From assembly GCA_913776615.1 (NCBI GenBank), contig CAJYPK010000060.1:27204-91203 (forward strand): DNA of 64,000 nt, in the 5' to 3' direction. This document shows, piece after piece, positions 33,864 through 42,807 of the stretch (position 1 is the first letter of the stretch; each line of letters starts with the position of its first letter). The notes under the pieces are model-generated. The model was not told where the DNA came from. It did not search any database and saw nothing but the letters and a program-made list of their open reading frames with translations. The translations under genes were made by a program, and so were the position numbers. The stretch comes from an uncultured Hymenobacter sp. GTDB lineage: Bacteria > Bacteroidota > Bacteroidia > Cytophagales > Hymenobacteraceae.

Positions 33864-34244
33864 ATGTCGTATCGCGTAATAACGGCAGCCCTGGTAGCGG
33901 CCGTACTAGCCCTACATCCAGTTGTTTATCTGCATTATCACTGGCCCACGATACTGGCTTTTATACCTATTCATTATGGCCCTAGCGGCCCAAACCGCTT
34001 CGTAGACCGCCAGGTATTGTGGAGCGTCGCCTGGTTTCCCACTGTAGTCTACTTACTCTTTACCTTTTTTCCCCAAGTGCGGGAAGGCGAAAGCTTATTC
34101 TGGAGTAGCCCGCGACAACGGCAAGCGCGGCTTCTGGCGGTGGCGATAACGGCGATGGGTGCCCTACCGTTTATGTGGAATAACGAACTAAGTAGCCGGG
34201 CCGCGCTGGGCCCGGCTACCCCGCCAGTAGCTCCGGGCCGCTAG
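33864..34244 (+). CDS. Small hypothetical membrane protein
   Basis: A 126-residue protein with three hydrophobic segments (about residues 5-24, 52-70 and 88-105). HYGPSGPNRFVDRQVLW lies in the first loop, a pattern reminiscent of DUF1648-type proteins. No family is certain. The AT-rich 60-bp stretch upstream probably contains its promoter. Its TAG stop (34242-34244) overlaps the TAG of the converging TonB receptor; the tetramer CTAG at 34241-34244 serves both genes. Confidence 0.65.
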   Translation: MSYRVITAALVAAVLALHPVVYLHYHWPTILAFIPIHYGPSGPNRFVDRQVLWSVAWFPTVVYLLFTFFPQVREGESLFWSSPRQRQARLLAVAITAMGALPFMWNNELSSRAALGPATPPVAPGR

Positions 34245-36754
34245 CCGCCCTGCTTGCTACCACCACCCTTGGTATCGTCGTTTTGAATGGCCTTGCGCTG
34301 CTTAGTCTGGCCAGCCTGGCCGAAGCGGTAGCTGAAATTGAAGCGGAAGCCGCGCTGGTAGGCCCGGTACTCGCTCTGCTCGGTGAAGAGCGCCGTGTTG
34401 ACCGTATTGCGGTAGGGCCAGTAGGCGTTGAAGGGGCTGGCGAAGTTGAGCGTGAGATCGGCCTTGCCCTTGAGCAGCGTTTTTTTCACGCCCATCTGGT
34501 AGTAAAGGTTGGCAGAGCCCGAGCCCTGGATGTCGGGAGAGCGAGTATTGGCAAACAGGAAGCCCTGCACGGTGAAGCCCTTTTCCAGCTTGTACGAGGA
34601 GTTGACGTTGATACCCGCCGTGAAGCCGCGGCGCTGCACACCCAGCGCCGGCGAGTTGCGCACGATGTACTGCACATCGGGGCCAGCGCTGAGGTCCCAC
34701 TTGGGCGTGGGCTTGGCCGAGAGGTACACGTTGAACTGATAGAACGTATTGGCCGCCACGTTGGCGAAGGTCTGGGCCGATACGCTGGCATCGGGCGTCA
34801 CGCTGGCGGGCAGCGGCACGGGCGGGGCAGGGTTGGTAGTGAGGTAGCGCACCTGCTCGATGGCGTTACCGGTGTGGCGCACCGAAAGCGCGGCGTTGAG
34901 CGTGGTGGTTTTGAGCGTCGTGCTGTAAGCCAGCTCGTAGGAGTCGGTCAGCTCGGGATTGAGGACGGGATTGCCAAAGTTGATGTTTTTGGCATCGGAA
35001 CGGTCCACGAAGGGGTTGAGGTAGTCGATAAATGGCCGCGTAATGCGCCGGCTGTAGGCAAAGCGGAGGCTGGTTGCGTCGCTAAAGGCGTAGCGAGCGC
35101 TGCCGTTGGGCAGCAGCGAGAGGTAGCTAGGCAGGTCGAGCGCCGCGTTGCCAGCCCCGAAGCGGGCGGTGATAGCCGTGCGTTCCAACCGGCTACCCAG
35201 GCTAACGCTCAGCTTTTTATTCGCGCTGAAGGAATACGTGGCGTAGGCGGACTGCACGTTTTGGGCGTAGTTGAAATCGGTCCCCCGGCCGGGCAGCGTC
35301 ACGAATTCCGGCGATTGGGCCGGCGTGAGGCCATCGACGGTAGCCTCGGAGCCGGTGCGGCGGAAAATGGCTTTCAGGCCCATTTCCAGCGTGCGGCTAT
35401 CGCCGAAAGGCTGGGTGAAGTCGGTTTGGAACGTGACTTCGTGGCCGGGCGTGCGGCCCCGGCTGCGCTCACGGTAGCTGGCCTGGCTGGTTTCCAGGAT
35501 CGAAGTCGAATTACTGTACTGATCGAAGTCGTAGCCGAAGGTCCCGTTGTTGAGCGAGTACTGCCCCAGCACGCTCCACTCCTTGCGGGCGGTGGTGAAG
35601 GTGCGGGTGTAGGTGCCGGTGGTTTCGACGTTGAGCCCGCTGAAAATACTTTTGGTATCGCGGGCGAAAATCTGGTTGTTAGCCGGGTTGAAATTAGTGT
35701 AGCGATTGAGCAGGGCCTGGGTCGAATTACCCCCGTAGCCGTTGATCGAACTGGCCAGCGAAATGCTGTGGTGCTCGGCAGGATCGTAGTCGAGGCCCAC
35801 GGTGCCGTAGTACCAGCCGCCGCGGTTGCGGTTGTCGGAGCTTTGGCGCAGCGTATCGGGCACGGCGTTGGCGAAGCCGATGCGCTCGCGGCTCGACGAC
35901 CCGGGGTTGTACCACGCCCCGGCGCTGGCCGAGGAAGTAAAGCCCACCTTGCCCTTCTTAAAGTTCAGGGCCGAGTTAAAGTTGGAATTCCGGTTGCCGG
36001 TGCTAGCCCCGATGCGGCCGTTCAGGCCCTGATCGACACCTTTCTTGAGCACAATGTTGATGATACCCGCCGTGCCTTCCCCATCGTACTTGGCCGAGGG
36101 CGTAGTGATCACTTCCACGCTCTTAATCTGCTCAGCCGGAATACTTTTGAGTGCTTCGGCCAAGTTGCGGGCCAGCGTGGGCGAGGGCTTGTTATTGACC
36201 AAGACCTTGAAATTGCCCGAGCCACGCATTTTCACGTTGCCGTCGCCATCTACGGCCAGCAGCGGGGCTTTGCGTAGCACGTCCTGGGCCGTGCCGCCGG
36301 CGTTGCTCACATCTTGCTCGGCGTTGTACACGAGGCGATCGGGCTTCACCTCCACCACCGGCTTAGTACCGATAACGACAGCCTCGCCCAGCGCCTGGGC
36401 CGCCGTGGGCAGCAGGAAACTCCCCACCGCCGTGGCCCCGGTGCCCACCGTTACGGAGCGGGTGCGGGTGCCGTAGCCCACGTAGCTGGCCCGCAGCCGG
36501 AAGGTGCCCGCGGCGAGCTTGGTCATGGAGAAATGGCCCTGGTCGTCGGCGGCCACGCCCGTGATGGGCTTGTCACCGGTGGCGGGCAGCAGCACTACCG
36601 TGGCGTAGGCTACCGGCTGGCGGCCCAGCGAGTCGAGCACCGTACCCGTAAGCGAGCCGGTAGCGGCGGGAGCCGAGGGAGGGGCCGGAGTTTGGGCCGC
36701 TGCCAGGCGAGCGAGCAGCAGGCAACACAGCAGCCAGAGCGTACTGTTTTTCAT
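34241..36754 (-). CDS. TonB-dependent outer-membrane receptor
   Basis: An 837-residue outer-membrane protein, started at ATG 36754 to give a signal peptide (MKNSTLWLLCCLLLARLAAA). A carboxypeptidase-like regulatory domain (about 33-115, GSLTGTVLDSLGRQPVAYATV in part) precedes the plug (about 120-230, with VEVITTPSAKYDGEGTAGIIN in part) and a 22-strand barrel of the OMP beta-brl 3 type. It ends in a short Lys/Gly-rich tail after FRFNFSYRFGQAG. The substrate is unknown; no SusD partner is present, so it is not a classical SusC. The AraC regulator 255 nt upstream, on the same strand, is a plausible controller. Confidence 0.92.
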   Translation of the reverse strand: MKNSTLWLLCCLLLARLAAAQTPAPPSAPAATGSLTGTVLDSLGRQPVAYATVVLLPATGDKPITGVAADDQGHFSMTKLAAGTFRLRASYVGYGTRTRSVTVGTGATAVGSFLLPTAAQALGEAVVIGTKPVVEVKPDRLVYNAEQDVSNAGGTAQDVLRKAPLLAVDGDGNVKMRGSGNFKVLVNNKPSPTLARNLAEALKSIPAEQIKSVEVITTPSAKYDGEGTAGIINIVLKKGVDQGLNGRIGASTGNRNSNFNSALNFKKGKVGFTSSASAGAWYNPGSSSRERIGFANAVPDTLRQSSDNRNRGGWYYGTVGLDYDPAEHHSISLASSINGYGGNSTQALLNRYTNFNPANNQIFARDTKSIFSGLNVETTGTYTRTFTTARKEWSVLGQYSLNNGTFGYDFDQYSNSTSILETSQASYRERSRGRTPGHEVTFQTDFTQPFGDSRTLEMGLKAIFRRTGSEATVDGLTPAQSPEFVTLPGRGTDFNYAQNVQSAYATYSFSANKKLSVSLGSRLERTAITARFGAGNAALDLPSYLSLLPNGSARYAFSDATSLRFAYSRRITRPFIDYLNPFVDRSDAKNINFGNPVLNPELTDSYELAYSTTLKTTTLNAALSVRHTGNAIEQVRYLTTNPAPPVPLPASVTPDASVSAQTFANVAANTFYQFNVYLSAKPTPKWDLSAGPDVQYIVRNSPALGVQRRGFTAGINVNSSYKLEKGFTVQGFLFANTRSPDIQGSGSANLYYQMGVKKTLLKGKADLTLNFASPFNAYWPYRNTVNTALFTEQSEYRAYQRGFRFNFSYRFGQAGQTKQRKAIQNDDTKGGGSKQGG

Positions 36755-37009
36755 AGATGTATGGGAGGAGGTGGTAGAGGTTGCGGCCCTAGTGATGCCG
36801 GGCCAGGCGGGGAGGTTGCTTATCCGCCTGAAGATTTTCTGAAGCGTTGCCCCGGCTACCGGGCGGCGGGGCCAAACGTTACAGCGCCCCACCGGGCGGC
36901 TCGCAAATAGAGTAGGCAACATGGCTGGGGCGATGGTAAATTGACTGGGCCAAAGGTCCCCTCCCACTCCTCGCCCGGCGCTCCAGGTCATTATCTGGGC
37001 CGTCCCAAC

Positions 37010-38317
37010 TTATGATTTGGGCCGCGCCACCTCGCTGGGAGCCTGGCCCAGCAGCTTCTTAAATACGCGGTTAAACGTTGACTTTGAGTTAAAACCACTC
37101 TCCAGCGCCACTCCTACCAGCGAGTAGTGAGCAAAGCGCGGGTCGGCCAGCTTACGGCGGGCCTCGTGTACCCGGTAGGTGTTCACGAAGTCGTTGAAAT
37201 TTTGCCCGCAGCCCGAGTTGATGACTTTCGAGAGCACGTTGGGCGTGGTGCGCAGGCGCTGGGCCAGCTCGGTGAGCGTGAGCTCGGGCTCCAGCCAGGG
37301 CTGCTCGGTAGCCATGAGGGCGAGCAGCTTCTCGCGCCAGGGCTCCAGCTCGGCGGGTAGCTCCGACGCGGGCAGGGCGGCATCGGCTAGCACGGGCGCA
37401 CCAGCGGCGGGGGCCGGCTCGGTGGCTGCCGCGGCGGTTTCGATTTGCCCGGTTGCGGCGGTGAGATTTGTAGGGGCCGATTCCGGAGCGGGTAGTACCA
37501 GCGGCTCTAGTTCGCGCTGCGGCGTGCCGAACCGCAATGGACTGGTCGCAGCCGCGTAGTTCGCTTGAATGCCTACGATAATCAGCCCGTAGATCAGCGT
37601 CCCGCGCAGGGCGAAGAAATACCAGCCCACATCATAATTCAGATTATAAGTGTGATTGATAAGCGTATAGACCAAGGTTAGCAGCATGCCCAGCACTTGC
37701 AGGCCCAGCAGCTGCCGCAGGCCCGCAAACCGCAGCCGCTCGGGGTCTGAAAAATTGTCGTCGAGATAGCGACGGTAGAGCCGGTAGTCGGCCAGCACGC
37801 GCAGGCTGTAGCCAAGCAGCAGCGCCGAGCCAAGCAGGGCTTCGGGCAGAGCCAGTTCATCTAGGAGCGTCGCGGCCCGGCCCTTGGTACCGAAGAAATC
37901 AGGCAAGGCGCGGCCTAGCAAGCCACGCTGCCAGAGCAAGTCGTAGACGGCCACCGCCGCGAAGAATCCCCATTCTATTAAACCTGGCAATAAGTGCTTT
38001 AAAGACGGTCGCCAGCGAAAGTCCTGATTGGTTAGACTTCGGAAATACAAATAATAGGCGCCGCCCAACAGCATGTTGGCCCGCCACGGCACGTAGAACA
38101 TGACGGTGGAGCGACCATCGTGGCTATCGAACCAGCCCGCGTAACCCAGCATCCATTGGCTTACATTGAGAGTGGGTACCAGCAGTAGCAAAGCCAGCAG
38201 CGCATCGGCGGCACTACCGCGCCGCCACGCCCGGCTCAGCAGCCAGATTGTAGCCACGATCCCCGGCACCACGAAAGGTAACAGCAAAGAGCTACGCGGG
38301 CCGAAGAAAAAGAACAT
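37010..38317 (-). CDS. Membrane-anchored AraC-family regulator
   Basis: A 435-residue protein with seven hydrophobic segments up to about residue 255, an Ala/Pro-rich linker, and a C-terminal AraC domain (about 335-433). DNA-binding features are LTLTELAQRLRTTPNVLSKVIN, FNDFVNTYRVHEARRKL and VGVALESGFNSKSTFNRVFKKLLG (in parts). It has the same architecture as the regulator at 18175-19377. It lies upstream of the TonB-dependent receptor, suggesting a sensor-regulator that controls the receptor gene; this is inferred from position. Confidence 0.9.
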   Translation of the reverse strand: MFFFFGPRSSLLLPFVVPGIVATIWLLSRAWRRGSAADALLALLLLVPTLNVSQWMLGYAGWFDSHDGRSTVMFYVPWRANMLLGGAYYLYFRSLTNQDFRWRPSLKHLLPGLIEWGFFAAVAVYDLLWQRGLLGRALPDFFGTKGRAATLLDELALPEALLGSALLLGYSLRVLADYRLYRRYLDDNFSDPERLRFAGLRQLLGLQVLGMLLTLVYTLINHTYNLNYDVGWYFFALRGTLIYGLIIVGIQANYAAATSPLRFGTPQRELEPLVLPAPESAPTNLTAATGQIETAAAATEPAPAAGAPVLADAALPASELPAELEPWREKLLALMATEQPWLEPELTLTELAQRLRTTPNVLSKVINSGCGQNFNDFVNTYRVHEARRKLADPRFAHYSLVGVALESGFNSKSTFNRVFKKLLGQAPSEVARPKS

Positions 38318-38518
38318 GACGACGAAAGTACAGTGCGTAGCTAGCTCGCCAAAAATTATCCGTATAGCTCCCCTATTATTACTGCATTAAGCCTCGCGCG
38401 GAGCCTTTTTGGCGCACTGGCTCGCCGTAGGCAGTCGGCATTTTTCAGGACGAAGCCTGGCGGCTAAGTTCACGCTACCGGCTACCTTAGCTTTTAAGTA
38501 TTCCCGTTTTCCCACGTC

Positions 38519-39328
38519 ATGCACATCCTGCGCCACGTAGACCTCACCCGCGTTTTCTTCGTCGATATCGAAACCGTACCCGGCTGCGCCACCCACGCCG
38601 AGCTCCCCGCCGCGCACCAGCCGCTGTGGAAGAAATTCTGCGAGAAGCGCCACGCCAGGGAGTTAGCCGAGGGGCAGACGCACGAGGAGCTATTTGCCAA
38701 CGGCGGGCTCTACGCCGAGTTTGGCAAGGTGGTGTGCATCTCGGTGGGCTATTTCCGTTGGCTGAAGGATGAGACGCTGGAGTTCCGCACCAAGTCGTTT
38801 GCCGACGACGACGAGTGCGAGGTGCTGCGCGGCTTCGGGCAATTTTTACAGCGCTACCCGCCCTACGGCACCCGCTACGCCAAGCTCGATACGGCCAGCC
38901 CCGACGGCAGCTTTTTGTGCGCCCACAACGGCCGCGAGTTCGACTACGGCTACCTGGGCCGGCGCATGCTCATCTGCGGGCAAAGCATTCCGCCCATGCT
39001 CGACGTGGCCGGCCACAAGCCCTGGGACCTGCCCCACCTGCTCGACACGATGGATTTGTGGAAGTTTGGCGACAACAAGGGTCACATCTCGCTGCCGCTG
39101 CTGGCCGGCGTATTCGGCATTCCCTCGCCCAAAGACGACATCGACGGCTCGCAGGTGGGCCATACCTACTGGGTCGAGAAAGACCTGGCCCGCATCGTGG
39201 CTTACTGCGAGAAGGACGTGATCACTACCGCCCGCGTCTTTTTGCACTATAACGGCCAGAAAGACCTGTGGCCCGGAGTGCAGCTTACCCAGATGCCCTG
39301 GCCGCCCCAGCCGGCGGCCGTGGGCTAG
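38519..39328 (+). CDS. DnaQ-like 3'-5' exonuclease (PolB-exonuclease related)
   Basis: A 269-residue protein of the predicted 3'-5' exonuclease family related to DNA polymerase B proofreading domains. The DEDD metal ligands are visible: D and E in FFVDIETVPG, D in CAHNGREFDYGYLGRRM, and D in AYCEKDVITTARVFL. It has no polymerase domain, so it probably acts as a free-standing nuclease in repair or RNA/DNA processing. A -7-like TACCTTAG is at 38483-38490. It is followed after 15 nt by a K+ channel gene on the same strand. Confidence 0.88.
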   Translation: MHILRHVDLTRVFFVDIETVPGCATHAELPAAHQPLWKKFCEKRHARELAEGQTHEELFANGGLYAEFGKVVCISVGYFRWLKDETLEFRTKSFADDDECEVLRGFGQFLQRYPPYGTRYAKLDTASPDGSFLCAHNGREFDYGYLGRRMLICGQSIPPMLDVAGHKPWDLPHLLDTMDLWKFGDNKGHISLPLLAGVFGIPSPKDDIDGSQVGHTYWVEKDLARIVAYCEKDVITTARVFLHYNGQKDLWPGVQLTQMPWPPQPAAVG

Positions 39329-39343
39329 TCCCGCTGCCCGGCC

Positions 39344-40057
39344 ATGCGCCTGCCCCTGCCCCAGCGGCTGGCCGAGCGCCGGCTCGGCTTGCTCAACTTT
39401 GCGGTCATCGTGCTGTCGGTGTACGTACTGGCGGCGCTGTTTGCGGGTTTGCTATTCAAGTTGCCGCCCGAAATTGCGCACTTGCTCGGCCTGGCCGACA
39501 ACGCGGTGTGCGTCTTCTTTCTACTGGAATTCTGCGTCCGCTTTTACCGGGCCGAGCGCAAGCTGGCTTTTCTCAAGTGGGGCTGGATAGATTTGGTAGC
39601 CAGTATTCCGCAGGTGAGCTGGCTGCGGGCCGGGCGCACGCTGCGGCTGGTGCGGCTGCTGCGCATCCTGTGGGCTTTTCGCTCGACCAAGCACCTGCTG
39701 CACCATTTGTTTCGGAGCCGGGTGCAGGGCACGTTTGCGGCGGCGGCGCTGGTGGCGGCGCTCATGGTGGTATTTTCGGCCATCGCCATTTTGCAGGTCG
39801 AAACCCGGCCCGATAGCAACATCAAGACGGCCGAGGATGCCCTGTGGTGGGCATACTCTACCATTACCACCGTGGGCTACGGCGATAAATACCCCGTGAC
39901 CGGGGCCGGCCGCCTCATTGCGGCGGCCCTCATGACGGTGGGCGTGGGCTTGTTTGGCACGTTCACCGGCTTCCTGGCCTCGTGGTTTGTGCAGGCCCGC
40001 CAGCCCGAGGCGCTCCCGCCACCCGAGGCACCCGGCCCGGCCGATGAGCCAGCCTAA
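39344..40057 (+). CDS. Voltage-gated type potassium channel
   Basis: A 237-residue six-segment ion channel. S4 is visible as RAGRTLRLVRLLRILWAFR with regularly spaced arginines. The pore helix and selectivity filter TTVGYGDKYP (T176 to D181) mark it as potassium selective. A short Pro-rich C-terminal tail ends the protein, without RCK or cyclic nucleotide domain. It shares a likely transcript with the upstream exonuclease, although no functional link is evident. Confidence 0.9.
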   Translation: MRLPLPQRLAERRLGLLNFAVIVLSVYVLAALFAGLLFKLPPEIAHLLGLADNAVCVFFLLEFCVRFYRAERKLAFLKWGWIDLVASIPQVSWLRAGRTLRLVRLLRILWAFRSTKHLLHHLFRSRVQGTFAAAALVAALMVVFSAIAILQVETRPDSNIKTAEDALWWAYSTITTVGYGDKYPVTGAGRLIAAALMTVGVGLFGTFTGFLASWFVQARQPEALPPPEAPGPADEPA

Positions 40058-40169
40058 TCCTTTTTTATCGCCTGAAAAACACAACTTGCCGGGTTGGTAC
40101 GCGCCCTTATCGTGAACGAGTTGCACTAGTGGGCCGGCGCGTAGTGCTTTGGCGGCTTACTATTGCCAG

Positions 40170-42506
40170 ATGATCCGGCTTCCGAAAATTTTGCCAGCGC
40201 CCTGGCTAGCGCTGGTGGGGCTAGCCTTGTTTGCGTTGCTCAGCCTGTGGCTGTTGCGCCCGCCGCGCCCCGTGCCGGCCCATGCCCCGGCTACCGAGTT
40301 TTCGGCTCAGCGGGCCGCGCGCGACGTGGCAGCCGTGGCCAGCCAGCCCCACCCGCTCGGCTCGGTGACCCAGGCCCGGGTGCGCGCCTACCTGCTGCGT
40401 CGCCTGCGGGCGCTGGGCCTCGCTCCTACCGCCGGGGAAGTGGTGAGCCTCGCGGCCGATGGCAATAGCGTGAGCGCCGGCCGGGTGCAGAACATCGTAG
40501 CTCGTCTGCCCGGCCGGCAGCCGGGTGGCAAGGCCGTGCTCGTGCTAGCGCACTACGACTCGCAGCCCCACGCGCACGGGGCCGGCGACGATGCGGCCGG
40601 CGTGGCCGCCATGCTCGAAACGATCCGCGCCCTGCGGGCCGGCCCGCCCCTGGCCCACGACGTTATCTGGCTGTTTACCGACGGTGAGGAAGCGGGTTTG
40701 CTGGGAGCCCGCGCCTACGCCGCCGATACCGCCCGCCTGCGCCGCGAGGTGGGCGTCGCGCTCAATTTTGAAGGGCGGGGCAATGCCGGCCCCAGCCTCA
40801 CTTTTGAGGTGAGCCCCGGCAATGGCTGGGTGATGCGCGAATACGCCCGCGCCGCCCCCCATCCGCTGGCCTCGTCACTGTTTTACGAAGCCTACCGCCA
40901 CCTTTCCAACGATACCGATTTTACGCCGCTGCGGCAGGCGGGCCTCACGGGCCTCAATTTTGCCTACGTGGGCGGCTACCCCTACTACCACAGCCCCGCC
41001 GATACGCCCGCCCACCTGGGCCTGGCCTCGCTGCAGCACCACGGCTCCTATATGCTAAGCCTGGTGCGACACTTCGCCAGCATTCCGCTGGAGGAGACCC
41101 GGGCGCCGGACTACACTTTTTTCAACCCGCTCGGCTACTGGCTGGTGTCCTACCCAGCCAGTTGGAATCTCCCACTGACGCTGATCACGCTCGCGCTGCT
41201 GCTGGCGGTGCTGGCCGTGGCTCGGCACCGCCGCCGACTTAGCTGGGTGAGCCTGCTGGGCGGGGCGCTGGCCTGGCTGGGTGGCCTGCTGCTGCTACTA
41301 CTGGCCGGCTGGGGCTTGCTGACGCTCATCGGCTGGGCTTATCCGCAGTACGGCATTTTCTACGACCACGCGGCCTACAATGCGCCAACGTACCAAGTTG
41401 CGCTGCTGGCCTTGGGTAGCGGCCTGCTGCTGAGTTACTACGGGTGGCTAAGTCGCCGCGTCCGGCCCGATCCGCTGCTGGGCGGGGCGCTGCTCGTGGT
41501 GGCCATGTTGCTGGTTGGGCTCCAGGCGCGGGCGGCCTCGTCGGCCTTTTTGCTCGCTATCCCGCTGCTGGCGGCTACGCTGGCCTGGGCGCTGCGGCTG
41601 CGGCGGGCTACGGCGCCGGCCAGCCTGCCAAGCGCCGGGGTGGCGGGCTGGGCGCTGGCACTACCGGCCATCGCGCTGCTCGTACCAACGGGCTACTTGC
41701 TACTCGTGATTTTCGGACTTTCTTCGCTGGCACTGCTCAGCCTGGTGCTGCTGGCGGTGGGGCTGGGCCTGCTACTCCCGCTGCTACTCCCGGTACTTGT
41801 GGTGCCCGGCAGCGGCATGGCCCCGCCCCGGCAGCAGTGGCTACTGCCCGGCGGAGCGCTGGCTACGCTACTGGGGGCACTGGCCGTCGGCCACTTTACC
41901 CGCCAGCCTACCGCCAACCGGCCGCAGCCGACCCACCTTTTTTACGCCCTCGACGCCGACCATCGCCGGGCGTACTGGCTTTCGGCCGCGGCCCGGCCCG
42001 ATGCCTGGACGCGCCAGGTGTTGACCCAGCCGCAGTACGGGCCGCTCCCCGCCCTCTACCCGCAATCGTCAGCCGCCGTGCTGCACCAGGCGGCCCCGTT
42101 ACTCACCCTGGCCAGCCCCACCGTGCGCGTGCTCAGCGACTCGGCAAGCGCACCCGGCGGCCCGCGCCACCTGCGCCTGCTCGTACTACCCGGCCGGGCG
42201 CAAGCAGCCAGCTTCCGGCTGGCTTTTACGCCCGAAACCCGCCCGACTACTCTGCGTGTGGGTGGCCGACCGGTACCGGCCGCCGCGCTAACCCAGGCAC
42301 TTGGCCCGGCGCTTACGTTTCACGCGCCCCGGGCAGCGGGCGAACTGCTAGAAATGGAAGCTAGCGGTCCGGTACGTTTCACCATCACCACGCGCAGCGT
42401 GGGGCTACCGGCGGCACCGGGGCTGCCCACCCTGCCCAACACGGTGGTCCCCGCGCCGGGCTACGGCAGCTTTACTACGCAGGTGAAAAAGGCTTTTTCG
42501 CTTTAA
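40170..42506 (+). CDS. M28 family zinc peptidase with membrane domain
   Basis: A 778-residue protein, started at ATG 40170. One N-terminal membrane anchor (about 10-30) leads to an M28 aminopeptidase domain with zinc ligands and catalytic residues H128 in LAHYDSQPHA, D140/D141 in GAGDDAAG, E173/E174 in TDGEEAGLLGA, D in SNDTDFTPL and H in YYHSPADTP. About eight more membrane segments (320-600) and a C-terminal periplasmic beta domain follow, the layout of ER aminopeptidase 1-like/FXNA proteins. It should cleave peptides in the periplasm. The stop lies in the arm of the next inverted repeat. Confidence 0.9.
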   Translation: MIRLPKILPAPWLALVGLALFALLSLWLLRPPRPVPAHAPATEFSAQRAARDVAAVASQPHPLGSVTQARVRAYLLRRLRALGLAPTAGEVVSLAADGNSVSAGRVQNIVARLPGRQPGGKAVLVLAHYDSQPHAHGAGDDAAGVAAMLETIRALRAGPPLAHDVIWLFTDGEEAGLLGARAYAADTARLRREVGVALNFEGRGNAGPSLTFEVSPGNGWVMREYARAAPHPLASSLFYEAYRHLSNDTDFTPLRQAGLTGLNFAYVGGYPYYHSPADTPAHLGLASLQHHGSYMLSLVRHFASIPLEETRAPDYTFFNPLGYWLVSYPASWNLPLTLITLALLLAVLAVARHRRRLSWVSLLGGALAWLGGLLLLLLAGWGLLTLIGWAYPQYGIFYDHAAYNAPTYQVALLALGSGLLLSYYGWLSRRVRPDPLLGGALLVVAMLLVGLQARAASSAFLLAIPLLAATLAWALRLRRATAPASLPSAGVAGWALALPAIALLVPTGYLLLVIFGLSSLALLSLVLLAVGLGLLLPLLLPVLVVPGSGMAPPRQQWLLPGGALATLLGALAVGHFTRQPTANRPQPTHLFYALDADHRRAYWLSAAARPDAWTRQVLTQPQYGPLPALYPQSSAAVLHQAAPLLTLASPTVRVLSDSASAPGGPRHLRLLVLPGRAQAASFRLAFTPETRPTTLRVGGRPVPAAALTQALGPALTFHAPRAAGELLEMEASGPVRFTITTRSVGLPAAPGLPTLPNTVVPAPGYGSFTTQVKKAFSL

Positions 42507-42659
42507 GAAGCTGTTTAAGTTATTGCCAGCCCTCTAGGAGTTGCCTGTCATTGCGAGCGCCGCGAAGCAATCGCACCTGAACGACTAAGCTGAACAGGTA
42601 CGATTGCTTGGCGGCGCTTGAAAGGACGGATGAGGTAGCTCACCTTAAACAGCTTCTAA
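42503..42659. repeat. Nested inverted repeats, GAAGCTGTTTA and CATTGCGAGCG types
   Basis: A 13-bp outer arm (42507-42519 with 42644-42656) extends with one indel back over the M28 stop TAA (42504-42506). Inside, 23-bp arms 42557-42579 and 42595-42617 match with two mismatches and include CGAAGCAATCG, a motif I recall as a dispersed repeat in many genomes. Confidence 0.85.
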
Positions 42660-42687
42660 GAATATTTTCCAGCCGACACTATGTAAC

Positions 42688-42774
42688 TAACGCCAAGCTC
42701 CGGCTTGGTGGGGCGGCTACTGAAGCGTACGCAAACGCTCCCCAGCCGCCCCACCAAGCCGGAGCTTGGCGTTA
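42688..42774. repeat. 31-bp perfect inverted repeat, family D
   Basis: Arms 42688-42718 and 42744-42774 match exactly with a 25-nt loop. The core AAGCTCCGGCTTGG recurs at 48928-49010. It completes the 301-bp gap between the M28 peptidase and alcohol dehydrogenase genes; nothing coding is seen there. Confidence 0.95.
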
Positions 42775-42807
42775 CATTCGCTTTACCGTAGAAGCAGCGT
42801 GCAGCTC

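Noticed and set aside
34283..36277. 664-codon open frame antisense to the TonB receptor
   Set aside because: Shadow of a well-supported outer-membrane receptor gene; composition is Gly/Val/Arg-rich with no motifs.
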